64,000 bases of DNA, from NCBI GenBank assembly GCA_013076295.1, contig RQOL01000876.1, positions 3,224,001 through 3,288,000 on the forward strand, written 5' to 3'. Origin of the DNA: Sanderia malayensis (taxonomy: Eukaryota > Cnidaria > Scyphozoa > Semaeostomeae > Pelagiidae). Shown here piece by piece: positions 50,101-63,256 of the stretch. A program made the translations under genes and the position numbers. How positions within the stretch are numbered: the first letter of the stretch is position 1; every line of letters begins with the position of its first letter. The notes beneath the pieces are model-generated. The model saw only the letters and a program-made list of their open reading frames with translations. It did no database searches and was not told the origin of the DNA.

Positions 50101-53100
50101 AAGAGAAGGAAAAAGAACGAGAGAAAGCAAGCATCAAAGAGGTAAATATGATGTGGATATTTTAGTACAAGCATCGTTGATGATATCACCTTTTAGAAGA
50201 TGTTCTAAGGATGCAAGGTAGAGCTATTTGTTTTATGATTATGTTTTTGTTTTCAGATTCCAGGCTCGCCAATTTCAGCCGCTTCTGTTGAACATGCTGA
50301 ACAATCAACCGATGAAGAAGAAGGCAAAACAAAAAGCCAAATCGGTGTGCCAACCATTGTCCTACAGACAATGCAACCACAAAAATCCATGCTTGATGCC
50401 GTGCTGAAAGAACAAGTGCTGCCGGGATTTGATGAGGTATCAATTCACTCCAACTATTCGCTTTCATCAGACAGTAGATGTTCTAGAGCCATTCTCAGTT
50501 GGCCGTATCACGTTTTAGATTGCATCAGATCATTGGGCCATTTTTGTTGCATTGAAGGTTTGTAATTTCTTATTTGTCATTTGACAGGTACGCGATGGAC
50601 TTGGTTTGGGTCCAGGTGGCCCACCGATACCTCCATCTGCCACGTTCTCCGTTGTACCATATCCAGTGCGCCGAAAGCCACCTGTATTGAACGAGTTCGG
50701 ACAGCATTATGTCTACGTTGCATCGGCTGCTGATGATCCCAATGCTTTCAAGGACGAAAAAACGCTAAAAACACCAGATACAGAAGTCGAAAGAGCATCG
50801 GATAAAAAGGTAAACGCGCTACCATACCATGTATAATCATGTACGTGTATATACCTGCTTGTAATGACAGTATATATGGGTTCTAAGCTTGTTTTCTGAT
50901 GTGAATTCGTAGCAAGAGCATCGTAGTAAGCGAGCTCGTGATCGAGATGATAAAGACAGTGTTTCAGTAAGAGCATCAAGACTTGATAGATTGCCATCTG
51001 GTACAAGAAAAGGCAGACAAAGTAGTTCACTCGCATTGGCAGGGCAGCGATCCTCATCTCCACCTTTGGTCAGCCCATCTGCAGTTGATGATGAAAAGAG
51101 GCATGTTTTATTGCAATCATTATTCATATTTATCTTTCAATGCCTCCTTCAATACTCATAACAACTTTCAATTCCTCTTGATGATTCAGGGTGGCGGACG
51201 TAAAATGTATCTAGGAGTATTGACTATTTATTTGAATCTGAGGTCTTTTATTTTTAAATGTTTATGAGTGATAATGGGCCTGAAAGAGATGCTTGAATTC
51301 GCATTGTTTGCTTATATCATTCCTTGCTTGAAATTACAGCACAATTGAAAGCTCGGGTCTTCAATGCGCAATGGAACTTGTGCGCCATCGATGGGTCGTA
51401 CCAGCAAGTGGCACAGTGAAGTTACGCATACGATTCTCGTCGCAAGAACTCGGGCAATTCGACCAGACGCTGAGTTTTGAAATTGTCGGCACTCGTCGTC
51501 GGTATCAGTTGTTTTGCCGAGGTGTCTGCTGCTTTCCGACGATCAGCCGAGAGCCGAGAATCGTCTTTCCTCATCGGAAGAAGTACCGAAAACCAGAGGA
51601 CATCGTGCAGAAGAAATTCATACTGAGCAATGAGACTTACGAGTTTGGACCATTGCTGGCTGGAAAAAACCGAGACAGGTACAGAGAAGGAAGATATCCA
51701 GAGAACATGGAGCAGATATGTGTGTCAAATACGTCACAGATGGAAGCTGAGATATCATTCTGCTATCAGAATGATACTAATGGTTCGACATTTCTTGCTG
51801 AGCCAGTTACGCTTACTTTGAAACCAAATGAAAGTCAGGTAAGCAACCTCAGATATATCGGTTGCAATGAAAGAATAATGCATTGGGTAGCAATTGCAAA
51901 ATATGCTTTGATTTAGTCATGCATTATATTTCTGTCCCATCTTATTTTGATTCTCTTGTCGCTTAGCTTTTGAATATCTGGGCTTATCCCAAGACACCAG
52001 GGTTTTTCGAAGATGTGCTTGTCGCCTGCATTAAAGAAAATCCAGAGCCAGTTCTCTTTAAAGTTTCTTGTCATGGAGTTCGACCTGAACTCGAATTTGA
52101 TAAAAGAGTCATCCAATTTGACCGAGTACTGCTCTACAGGTTAGTATATTTCAATTAGACATTAGTAATTATCTCAGGAAGAAACGATAGCATTGTTTGT
52201 TAGTATATTCATTTAGTTTACTGGTTTCTCTTGCATCTATAATGGGTGTTTTTATTTACTTTGTAGAAAAGAGACGCGAGTTGTGTATTTGCGCAACAGC
52301 ACCCTTCTTCCAATTGCATGGAAGTTGAGTGGCATGGATAATCTTGGCGATGACTTCTCTGTCACTGTTGATAATGGTATCATCGAGCCGAAAACAGAAT
52401 TTGCTCTTCAGATGCATTTCAGAGCAATCAAGGCCACAAATATCAAGAAGATCGTCCGTCTTGAGGTAACAATCTGGCTTTGCTCTCTATTTATTCTACT
52501 ATTATTCAATGCATATGTTGTATTGTGTGCCTATTACCTGAGGTATGAGAAGTGTTGCTCTGTTACCATATTAATGTGATGAACGTTTTTTAATCTCAGG
52601 TGTCAGATGCTGCTAACATCATGGGATTGACTCACGCTGAGAATATTCAGGTGCTAGCTGAAGCATACGATGTTGCACTTGATATGAGCTTCCCTAAAGG
52701 TTTGAATCTGAATTCTCTACCTTGATGCTTATAAGATGCTCATCTGAAGTTGGTCCACCGAACTGAACTATACGTAGTGGTCCACCGAACTGAGCGTTTC
52801 TTTATATTTCGCTCGGTGGACTAATTGTTGTAAATTCTTAGAACCTAATAGTTTGTAACCAAAAGCTCTATTACCAGTCAGAAGTTGCAGCCATTGACTT
52901 TTCGTTTTGCAGGAGCCGATGGTGGACTGGATTTTGGAACATTGAGAGTTTTTGACGAATCTAAACTGTCTTGTTCTTTGAAGAACAAAGGAAGATACGA
53001 AATAAGTTATAACTTTGTATTCGAACCATCTGAGACTGCACCACCAAACATTGCTGATTTGTTTACGATCGTACCAAACAAAGGCACGCTGATTCCAAGT

Positions 53101-56100
53101 GATCGACCAACACAAGTCCAAGTTGTTTTCAAATCCAAAGATGAAATATCAATCAAAGATCTGCCTATTTTGAAATGCCAGGTAAAACGTCCTTACAACC
53201 AATACGCGTATCAACAAGGATGCTCTTTATGATGCTCTGCTTCATCAAATTCTCCAGTCTGATGTTATTCTCTGTTTGATGTGTTAGATTATAGAGCCAA
53301 GTATTAGCGACAGTGGTGAGACAATAGCCGGCATACCAGTCAAAATCAGTGTCAGATCTGTGTACAGTAAATACGAAATTCGCCCTGTCAAGGACATCAA
53401 CTTCGGTGCCGTGCTGATCAACACGAGAAAAACCAAAACGATATTGATTGAAAACAAAGGAGAATTCGATTTCAGATATTCGATTGTCAAGTTGCAGAAT
53501 CAGATGTTGCCAACCAAAGCTAAACTTGGAGCCCAGTCGAAGAGATCTAGGGATGGCTCCGCGTCTGGTCGTTCTCAAATGGTTTCCCTCATAACCGGAC
53601 AATCCAAGCAGAAGAGAACAGATTCAGTGAGAGCGTAAGTTGCCTTGTGTCGCGTATACTACAGTCAAAGTCCACTCTAAACAATAACCTATTGTTTTCT
53701 ACCTAGTTTATTGTTAGAAAACAATAGGTTATTGTTTCTCCTATTGTTTTGAACAGAAATTACAGCCTAGAGTTTCTTAATCCATTGGTTTTTATATGCG
53801 AGTTTTTACTGTGTAGTAGTAATTCCCCAATCAAAAGCTACATGGTACAACGATCTTCGTTAGCAGGACTCTTAGATGATGTTTGCTTTCTCTTTCCAGT
53901 CCTGATGGTTCCGGTATCATTGGCGGAGGCACGACAGGTGGTCCAGGAGGAGCAAGCAGCGTCCGCTTGCAGCTTGGGATGTTCACGATCTTCCCTGCCA
54001 GTGGCGTGGTTGTGCCAGGAGGAAACCCTGCTCAGATTACCGTCGATATGTTTTCAGAATCATCAGCTATCTGTGAAGAGGTATGTCTACCAGTGTCCCA
54101 TATCGTTTTCCATAGTATTTCTCTTCTGTATGACCTTCTTGTCGATGTGTGACAACCAGAGAGAGAAGGGTGAGGTATACTCATCTCTTTTGGTAAAGTG
54201 ATTGCTTTATTAACCTATTACGAATGCAGTATGATTAGTTATTTCGTGGTGTAGCTAACAGTTGTTGTCTTTATTCAGGACATTGCTATTGACATAACAG
54301 AGAGACCACCTTACGATTGTCCTGGAGGCATCGAGTACAAGCTTATTGGAGAAACATGTTTACCAAGCATTAGCAATCTTCATCCGAATAATATCTCATC
54401 GATATTCGAAGAACATCGCATTGTGAGCAATTTGAACGTGTTCCGTTATCACGCGCAGGATTTGGAGCCTGGGTCGGGTGTCTACGGCGAAGAAGAGAAT
54501 AAATTCGTGTTTTACAACGTCATTGTTGGACACAAAGCTAAGGCAAGGGTTAAAATAGCAAACCCAAACAAGGTATTGTCAAGCTCTTTCTGTCACGGGT
54601 CTTTCTATGGTATTGGCTTCATCTGTGTTGCTTATTGTTAAAGATCGTGTTTTGTTTGTTTATAGGTTCCCTGTGATGTCGTATTCAGTGTGAAGCCAGT
54701 TTCAAATAAGCCCTCGGCTCGGTGGACTGATGTCTATGAAGTCGAACCTCACAGAGCTGCAATCCAACCTCACAGTTTTGTCTATGCTACCATCACATTC
54801 CAGCCTCCTTCAATGCAGGTACTCTATTCTTCACCCGACCTTATATTCCCCAAGGAAGGTGATACAGCCCGTGTTAATGCAGTTAAACAGCTAAGGCTTA
54901 TTAAACAGTTAACCTTTAATGCATAAATCATTTGATTTCTTATTGTTTTATTCATTCTACTTCAAGGGCTATTCGGCTGTGTTTGAGGCCGCAGTTGATG
55001 GTCTCCCAAATGCCATATCGAAGGGTAGAAATCTCATATTTGACGTGCATGGCGATGGTAATCTACCGCGAGTCTCTGTTCAGAAGCCCACGTTGTTGAG
55101 TAAGAAAGGCATTCCACTTCTGCTGTTCAGTCGTTTGTTGACGAATCGCACGCAAGTCTTGCCATTGGTGCTGAAGAATGAAGGCACTTTATCTTGCACT
55201 GTTAATATGACGTTAATTGATCCTGATTGCAGTTTTGTTATCAACAAGACGTCCTCCGTAAGTAATAGAATCTGTAGCGGTATCTTTGCTTTGAGAGACG
55301 TCAGTGACTGATACATGAAGCTCTTCTGTATTTAACAGTCTGTTACTTCACTATGTTTTAACAAAATAAGAACGAATATTTGGATAGTTACTTCTCAGTT
55401 CTCACTGTTAGAATCAATGTAGGTGCTTAAAGGGACAGTGCTGTTAAAGTAGACACACTCTGTTGAAATTATTTTGCTCTTTCTCAGACTGGTTTGGAAT
55501 CAATTTCCTCGCCGGACGCTGAGGATTCTAGCGAAGTGCTATTAGAGACAACATCATCAAAGCCAGTGATGACGTCATTCATTGTTAATGTTGGAGTCGA
55601 GATGAATTTCCTCGTTGAGTTCACACCGAGTGAAAGGAGGAAAATCAGCGCGGAGGTTCGACTCTCGGTTGTTGATAACCCTTACGAAGACACTGTCATT
55701 CAACTGCTGGGAGAGGGGTATGCGGAGGAGATTACGATTGATAACATACATGGAGATGATAGCTGTGTTGTTGTTGCTGGTTATAGTGGCGATAATGCTA
55801 ATGCAGATAATGATGATGATGATGATGAAGATGATGATTATGATGAAGTCTCTGCTGGTGAGTTTTCACATGTTTTGATCTTATAGCTTCTGTATTTATA
55901 TATATAGTGTGGGATAGAAGAAAATGTGTTATTTGAGCATTCAACAGTAATTTGTGCGCAGGGTGTAGTGGGTAAGACCGAATCAATGATAGATGATGCA
56001 CTTTAGGATGCTCCAGGGCCACTCTAGTGCCTTTTAGCTTCAGTTCTAATGCTTGAACGATTATTTACAGTTCCAAGAAACAATCATGTATCATTCGGTG

Positions 56101-59100
56101 ATTGCTCGATTGACGTTGCCAGCATGCAATCATTCACATTGACAAATCATACGGAAAGTGACATCGTACGCTTCACGTGGGATTCTGCTCCTCCGCAGCT
56201 TACATTCTCTCCATGTACAGGACACTTGCTGCCAAACTGCGCGAAAGACATTTCAGTGTCCTTTCTCAACTCGGAGCCTTTCAGTCTGGATAAATTGAAC
56301 GTGCCTTGTAAACTCACAAAGATACAGCTTGCGCAAAACTATGGAAGAGTACGTATTATCTTCAATTACTTTTTAAAAAATGGCTTGCATGGCTTGGCAT
56401 GACTTTTATGTGTCTAGTAACTCGATGTTGGCCACAACTAGCTCTCTTGTTAATTCTAGCTTTCTCTTGAAGTTGAGTGGAGTTAATTTGCGAGTTTCGC
56501 AAGCTTACCAATAATTGTTTATATTTTAGGCTGGTGCTTGGGATGATCGAATGAAGATTGTAAAGTGGATTGACGTCAAAGCAGATCAGACGATGGTGAG
56601 AAATGAAGACGAAGAAAAACAGGCGAAGATGCAAGCTGATGTACCATCTGCACATCGGCCTACCAAGCGAAAGGTTATTGAAACGGAAGCAGAGCCACCG
56701 TACACGCAGGTTCCTGAGACCGCGTCAGAGATTGAGTTGCTTTTTAGTGGCAGAGCAGATTATGCCAAGTACAGCTTGAGCACTAATAAAGTTTTCTTCA
56801 AAGAGACCCTCATGTTCCAAACAAGAATGTACAGGTGAGACGAAATTTTGATTTTTTTCAAGATTTTTTCAATGTGTTGAAGTTTTCTGTTTTGATATAT
56901 GTTTTTCTGCTTATATGTAATTGCACGTTTTTGTCACAGCTTCACTTTGAAGAATACTGGTACAGTGCAGTTGGATTATTCGTGGTCCATCGAAGCAGGA
57001 TGGACAAGAGAGCCAACAGAGATATCACAAGAGAAGGAAGAGGAGAAGACTCCAAGTGCTACAAAAGCCAATGCCCAGGTACAAGCTGTAAAGTCAGCCA
57101 AAGGTAGCCGTGATGGTTCTCGTTCACCCAAGGTACCAGCTACTCCTGTCAAGACGGCAACCGAGGCTCGAACTACGACCAAACCTGGTTCGAGTCAAGC
57201 TGAGCACTCGCGTGCAAGTGTTCGAGGTCAGCCTGCTGCTGATGCGCGGCCTGGCAGTGTATTGGCATCTGCATCGGACGGTCGTCCTGCGACTGCCATG
57301 GCATTGGCATACGAAGCTGGAAGCATTTGCAGTGAGCCTGTTGGTACTGATCTAATGCTATTCACGATCGAGCCTCAGTACGGGTCAATCAAGCCTGAAT
57401 CAGAAGCCACGTTCACCGTTAGATTCTCACCACTTGACAGCGTACACTATGGTGGAACATTAATAGCAGAGTAAGTACTATCTTATCTTGATGTATCGAA
57501 TATAGCATAATTTTGATCCCAATAGGTATTCAGTGTGCTACCTTTTTTCCTATTAACTCTATTAATACTCTATTAATAATGTTATATCACAATTGTTTGC
57601 AAGAGACCTTGAAGGGTTGATTTGTTCTATTTCAGCATATCAAATCTTGATAAGAGTATGGAAAACCCTGTGCTCCTGCTCAGTGGACGCAGTTTGTTAC
57701 CATGGTGTCATTTTGAGCTTGAAGAATCCAATTACATTGCGTCAAAGCGTAACCCAGAGTTAAAGGGTCCTGGGGGCTCACCCCCTGGCAGTACCCTTGA
57801 GCCAAACACCAAAGTCATCGAGTTTATATCATGTGGAGTGAAAACCAAGACGACAAGGTGTTTATCTTTTGTACCCTCTGCTCTGTATTGCAGCTATCTT
57901 CTGCATTCGTTTTATCATTGCATTCTTTGCTATCGTTTTTACAATAGTCTTGATATAGCTTCGTTTGGTCTTTACCATTGCATTATTTGCTATCGTTTTT
58001 ACAATAGTCTTGATATAGCTTCGTTTGGTCTTTCAGACGATTCTTCATCGTGAACCCCACAAATACAACATTCAGATACTCGTGGACAAACGAAGATGGG
58101 TTAGATCCGCATAAACAGTTCTCCGGCTGTGCTTTCTCTTGCCTGACTCCAACTGGGACGATTGAAGCTGGAAAGAAGACTGAAATAGTTTTCGAGTATT
58201 TGCCGGAATCCATGGATCTCGTCGAATCATTTTGGAGATTTTTCATTCAAGATTACAATGTATCTGTTTCATTTCTACTCGTTGGCATGGCTACTGATCC
58301 TGCCGTTTCATTTGACAAATCTCATTTGAACTTCAAAGAGTTCCTCATTGGTAAAACACTTTCCATTTTCATCAATTTCTTGACCATTTAATGATGGGTT
58401 TAATGATTGTGTTGCGTTGGGTGTGCTAACTGTGTGATTATTTCTTCAGGACACAAAGTTGTGCGAACACTGAATATGATCAATGACGAAGATAGATCAT
58501 TTCAGTTCTGTTTTGATAAGGAATCCTGCTTTGCGGCTGGTCACGTTGCCTCGCTTCTTATTCAGCCTATGGAAGGCGTCATTGAGCCAAGATCTAAGTA
58601 CGTTAAGCATTGCTATTCATATCACAGTGATCTTTGAACAGTTTTGTTGAGAATGTCTGTTAAAAGTGGAGAGGTTTTCTTGTTACAGACTTCCGATTTC
58701 TGTGCATTTCTGCCCGGAGATTGAACAAGAGGTCAACTTTAATTTGGTATGCAGAGTCAAGAAAAAGACCACACCACTCACTGTGAACATCAAGGCAGAA
58801 GGATTTAGTATTGCTTCCAAATTAACATGCGAAGATTCTCAAGGAAACAAAGTTGCATTATCTGAAAATGGAATGAACCTTATCAACCTCGGCGAAGTAC
58901 ATTCAATTACTGTATCCCCCTTCCAATTAAACCCCTTTGAATTAGATTTCAAACACGAAACTATGCAAAAAAGTGTCCTTTTCAAACCCGAAAATGCCCC
59001 CTTTTAAGTCTAAAAGTGAGTGGCCTAGGAGTCGTCATGTGTCTTTTTTTGACCTGACCCCCACTTTTTAGATGCTTTCTTCGTCCGTGAAGTTCACGGT

Positions 59101-62100
59101 ACTATTGAAGCTGTCACTTTTGCCACTTTAGCTATTATCTTCCTATTTTCTAGTGAATAACGTGTGCGTCTGTTGGCTTGTAGGTTGAGTTGAATGAGAA
59201 GGTCGTGCGTCAACTGTACATTGAGAATCTTGGCAAATTCAATCTTGATTTTTCATGGGAAATTAAGCAAACGAAGAAACGAAAGAACCAGCAAGATGAG
59301 CTGCCGATTTCAGTAACACCAGAATCTGGCACTGTATCTTGTAATACCAAGAAGCGTTGCCAATTGTCCTTCTGTCCTCCATGCAAAATGACATTAACAG
59401 GATACGAGCTTGTTCTAAAGGTTTGTTTGTTAATCATACATGCCATTACATTGGTTGCACAGTGAACAATACTCTCTCATAGAGAGACTCTACTGCTCGC
59501 TATTAATTGCATCGCTAGCTTAATTGTGATTTTTCATACACAGATCGTCAATGGGCTTCAATATCGTTTGGCAATTAGTGGCAGTGGAATAACGCCATCT
59601 CTTGACTTTTCATTCCAACATCACAACTTTGGACCATGTTTCATACACAGACCAGGTCTGCCAGTACCAAAAGCAACACTGGTCATCGAGAACAAAGATT
59701 TAAAAGACATCAGGTAATTGGTTAATTTCCATTCATTATCATAGTTATTCAAAGTTTTTTCTCGATTTTTTCATCTTAGTTTGTGTCTTTCAGCTTTGAA
59801 TGTCAATACAAGAATACGCCCCATTTGGAAGTTGTTTCTGAGCCTGGTATCCTTAGTAACGGCGGAAAGTGTGAAGTGGACTTTTTGTTCTATCCAAGAC
59901 AGCTGAAGACTTATCACGAAAGAGTTCCCTTTGAAATCAACGGCTTGTCAATGTTCTATATTGACATAGAGGGTCAAGGCACCGAAATGAAGGTGATCTA
60001 AGCGAAGCGTTGTTATTTCTGATCACATCAATGCTAAATACTTTCGCATAGATTGTTCATGTTGAATGCCTTTTTATGCTATTTTTCATTCGTTTACCTT
60101 GTTTTAGATCGAAGTTGCGAACCCAATTGATCGTAAGATCAACCTTGGTGCTTTGAGAATCGGGAAGACTTCAAGTCGCTCTGTTAAGATCATCAACAAC
60201 AGCATGGCACCAATCGACTTCACTGTTGCTATTACACCTGCTACTTTGGCCCTGCAGCAATCGAATATCATTTCGATCCATCCACAGTCAATGATCTCAT
60301 TGAATCCAAAGGCCACTACTGACGTCACGGTCAATTTTTCACCAAAGTCAAGAATTCCACAATTTTCAGAAGAGGTAATAGATACAACGTACATGACATG
60401 GTTTTGCTTTGATTTGTCCCCATTTCCTCTGGCTATGCTTAAAGTGAATATTTTTTGTATGATCCCAGGTGATCTTGGAGTGTGCTGGAATTTCACAGCC
60501 GTTATTCCTGCTGAACGGCTGTTGTCATGGAATGGAGATCAAGCTTGATAGCGAGGCTGTTCCATTTGGCACTGTCACGCTAGGCAGCAGTAGTTCACGT
60601 AAATTGATCATGTACAACACAGGAGATATTGGTGCAGCCTTTTGTTGGAATATCGAGAAGTTCAAGCCCAACTTCGAGATATCTCCTATCAAAGGCTACA
60701 TCTCTGCTGGCATGGAAGTCTCATTCGACATCACCTTCACTCCCGTCAAAGTTGGTAAAGAAGATGAAAAATGTTTACGCTGTGACGTAAGTGATATGTG
60801 TATGATTATCTTGCCCTGTTGTATTCCACGCTTATTTACACCAGTGCCTGTATCGAGTGTTTTTTTGCAGGCCCCTCGCTGTGCTATTGAAGGTGGTAGA
60901 CCACTGAAGCTTGTATTAACAGGCAGCTATATAAAGCAAACTCCAATGAAAGAGGTAATCTTGTGTAACATGCATTTACAATGTTTCTTCTATGCTGGTT
61001 AATATTGTTGTGATGATCATGGTCGAAATTTTATAATTTTTTCTTTCACAGACTATTCATTTCCAAACTTATGTGAGGAACAGAGACACGAGGAACCTGA
61101 CAATTCATAATAAAACCAACCAGACGTGGTTACTCAAGCCCACGATTGATGGAGAGTACTGGACGGGGGCAGACACCCTCACAGTTGATGCTCAACAAGG
61201 CAAAAACTATGAAATTACCTACAGACCATTAACAATGACGCTGGAGAATAAGAAACACACTGTAAGTACTGCCTAGTTACACAGCTTATCAATTTCCTTT
61301 GTGTAGACTTCTGGGTTGCTTGTTAGAGAAGAGAGGGTACAGGCTTATCATTGGTTGAACTTTCAGGGATTGTATTTGGGATCATTGTCTAGTTATTACT
61401 CTGAACAACGTTATCTCTTGCAGGGCACAATTTTCTTTGCATTACCTGATGGAAGTGGCTTGCTGTATAATTTAACCGGAGCTTCGGACGCTCCAAAGCC
61501 AATTGGAAATATTCAAAGAGATGTTCCATGCAAAGTGTCTTTTACTGAAATGCTGCAGATTACCAATTGGCTGAGAAAACCTCAAAGGTAGGCGTAACAA
61601 ACATCCAGGCTTCATGCCTCTATTCTATCTGTCATTAAATAAAGGTATTAACATTCTGCGCCATTTTCATAGTTCAACCCAGCCTATGTATTAATTTTTT
61701 TAGATTCAGAGTAACAATTGAAATGTTGAAGCCAGAGAAGCCAGATCCAGCCACGTCATTAAAGGGACTCGATTACTCAGATGTTCCTGGATTGTCTAAA
61801 AAGGAATACAGACTTAATTTCTATGCTCACAGAGAAGGAACATTCAGTGCCAAGGTTAGTTCTCAAATATGATGCTACTGGTTTGTCTTTCACTCCGGCA
61901 ATATTTACTGCCTTTCACCACTCAACTGAGTATGACGTAGCTATGTAAGACTGATAGCACTGCAACTTTCGATTAACTTGATATGAACAGTTACAACGCA
62001 TTACTAAGCATCGATATGGATCTTTCCATAGGTGACATTTAAGAACGAGCAAAGTGGAGAGTATCAGTATTATTATGTCCAATTCAAAGCAACCACACCA

Positions 62101-63256
62101 GGAGTTATATCAACGATCGATCTTAGTACTCCAGTCAGACAGAGCACATCAAGAACTATCACTGTAAACAATCCACTACAAGCTCCTGTCAATTTTCAAA
62201 CCAATTGTAATCTACAGGATATCAACCTGCCTCCACAGTTCACTATTCCCCCGCAGTCAAATGTAAGTAATAGCTTGTAGCTTTCTATATATCACTCTTA
62301 TTATGTCCCGGGTCTAGGGTCCATGATCCGCGGCCAGGGTCTCGGGTCCAAGATCCAGGGTCCAGAGGTTTTATAAGTGATATATGTTTATGCGATGTAT
62401 CTGTGACAAGTTCTGTATCCATTGCACACAGGGACCATTGACATTTGAATACCTGCCAATGAAGAGCGGTGATATGACAGCCCGGCTTTCATTGCAAAGT
62501 TCCGAACTAGGACTCTATCTTTATGATTTAAACCTGACTGCATCTCCTGCTAATCCAGAACGTCCGGTTCATTTTATCACGACACTGGGCATGAATCAAA
62601 ACCAGACATGCAGATTCACCAATTATGCAAGAAGCAAAGTTGAATACTCATGCAAGGTATAAGCTTATTTTTGGATAAGTTACACAACACTACACCTGTA
62701 TATGTAGTGAGATGTGTTATTTCTTGCTGTTCTTAAATTCTTTTAAACGTTTTGTTCTTAAATTCTTTTAAAGGTTGATAATCCTGAGTTCTTAGTCGAA
62801 CGTTCAGTGACGGCGGCCTCAGCTTCAAGTGGAGGCAGTGAAGTTGGTGTGGAGGTAACATTTGAACCAACTAAGATCGGGGATTCAAAAGCTACACTGT
62901 CGATTACTTCCAATTCTGGTGGTGAATATATATTTCCTTTGCATGGTCATTGCATGGCTCCAAAGCCACTTGGACCGTACACAATCAAAGCAGGGGGAAG
63001 CACAGCTATTCCCTTCAAGAATGTATTCCCGCAGACAACGTCATTCGTGTTCCACGTTGACAATCCGTGTTTTACAGTGAAGCAGAGCGAAACGATAAGA
63101 GGAAAGAAGACGCATAATATTAGCGTTGGATTCGAAGGTAACCAAGGTGATTCGAAAGTGGTACGAATGGGGCGACTTGTTGTCACCTGCGTCAGAAGTG
63201 CTGGTACAAGCAGCAATCTAACTTGGACATTCTACTTGAAAGGACTTCCTATTTAA
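35160..63256 (+). CDS. HYDIN: HYDIN, axonemal central-pair apparatus protein
   Basis: The gene has several dozen short exons over 28 kb. The first (35160-35273) starts MASAKLPKGQ; the second (35715-35840) encodes MTTEEKL-like sequence ending IIELLDMSDTTHQK. The third gives EEPLFQPFPSEVVFQNY, and soon after comes GHKVAPGMD; all are diagnostic for the HYDIN N-terminus. The body is a long series of ASH (ASPM-SPD2-Hydin) Ig-like repeats, typified by LRNNDK, VRNVGN, LKNEGTLS and FTPSERRK segments. A P-loop kinase-like module and a coiled-coil region lie in the middle (separate entries). The last exon ends LTWTFYLKGLPI and stop. HYDIN builds the C2 projections of the central pair and is needed for ciliary bending. 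The N- and C-termini are both present, so the gene looks complete. Introns are mostly 80-300 bp. Confidence 0.95.
36939..37099. mobile_element. Tc1/mariner (pogo-like) MITE relic in a HYDIN intron
   Basis: The ends CAGTAACGTAACGGTAA and, inverted, CAGTAAAATACCAGTAA are similar. The interior has repeated TCGAACC and CGATAGCTCGAACC words. Target duplication is not clean. Confidence 0.5.
37880..37962. mobile_element. Diverged relative of the 5857-5973 MITE
   Basis: It shares ATTAAACGCCC, GGGGGCGTCTATTCGAGCGG (complement of the CGAATAGAGGCCCCC region) and GATTAAG with that element. It lies in a HYDIN intron. Confidence 0.5.
42589..42661. repeat. 26-bp imperfect inverted repeat in a HYDIN intron
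   Basis: Arms 42589-42614 and 42636-42661 are reverse complements with one or two mismatches (ATCTACTACTATATACTCAG on the left). The loop is 21 bp and TA-rich. A (TA)n run at 42533-42543 precedes it. Confidence 0.75.
44262..44421. repeat. Tandem duplication spanning a HYDIN 5' splice site
   Basis: Two copies with a 79-bp period are seen. GGTATGTAATGCA starts at 44274 and again at 44353. The copied block includes the last exon bases and the GTATGT donor, so a second donor-like site lies downstream of the real one. Confidence 0.8.
47782..48852 (+). other. P-loop kinase-like module of HYDIN
   Basis: The exon from about 47782 encodes RRGIAIIVHGAPLAGKTATA, with a Walker A GAPLAGKT, followed by ALAEKYQAVALRVDDIVKEAI, an adenylate kinase-like NMP-binding layout. 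Later exons (from 48122 and 48657) supply ECQMGVVFDGLESIFAS, a Walker B-like strand in adenylate-kinase folds. Vertebrate HYDIN has the same insertion, so this is a family trait. Whether it binds nucleotide is not shown by sequence alone. Confidence 0.75.
48855..48918. repeat. CTGTCGTG minisatellite in a HYDIN intron
   Basis: Alternating GTCGTGCT and GTCGTGTC words repeat directly after the GTAAAG donor of the exon ending KKEQAG. Confidence 0.8.
49013..50140 (+). other. Charged coiled-coil/disordered segment of HYDIN
   Basis: Exons at 49013-49233, 49332-49552, 49666-49803 and 49915-50140 encode Glu/Lys/Arg-rich sequence such as KKQRMKKKETEELREREIRE and DKEKEREKEKEKEREKA. It links the P-loop module to the later ASH repeats. 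Confidence 0.65.
52751..52820. repeat. Short direct and inverted repeat in a HYDIN intron
   Basis: TGGTCCACCGAACTGA occurs at 52751-52766 and 52778-52793. TCCACCGA (52781-52788) is inverted at 52813-52820 as TCGGTGGA. Confidence 0.7.
53680..53736. repeat. Perfect 22-bp inverted repeat in a HYDIN intron
   Basis: Arms 53680-53701 and 53715-53736 are exact reverse complements (AACAATAACCTATTGTTTTC on the left). The loop is 13 bp. It is followed by the dispersed-repeat segment at 53741-53795 shared with 4395-4450. Confidence 0.85.
57914..58033. repeat. 60-bp tandem duplication of a HYDIN 3' splice region
   Basis: Two nearly identical 60-bp copies (57914-57973 and 57974-58033) cover the AT-rich branch-point area and the pyrimidine tract. 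Only the second copy ends in TTTCAG; the first has TTTACC. Confidence 0.85.
62305..62368. repeat. GGGTCC-rich minisatellite in a HYDIN intron
   Basis: Imperfect copies of GGGTCCA(T/A)GATCC are interspersed with GGTCT words, GC-rich against an AT-rich background. Confidence 0.7.

Noticed and set aside
58921..59007. Extension of the HYDIN exon past INLGE
   Set aside because: GTACATTC acts as a donor and the next exon resumes with VELNEKVVRQL; the in-between reading is intronic and ends in a stop.
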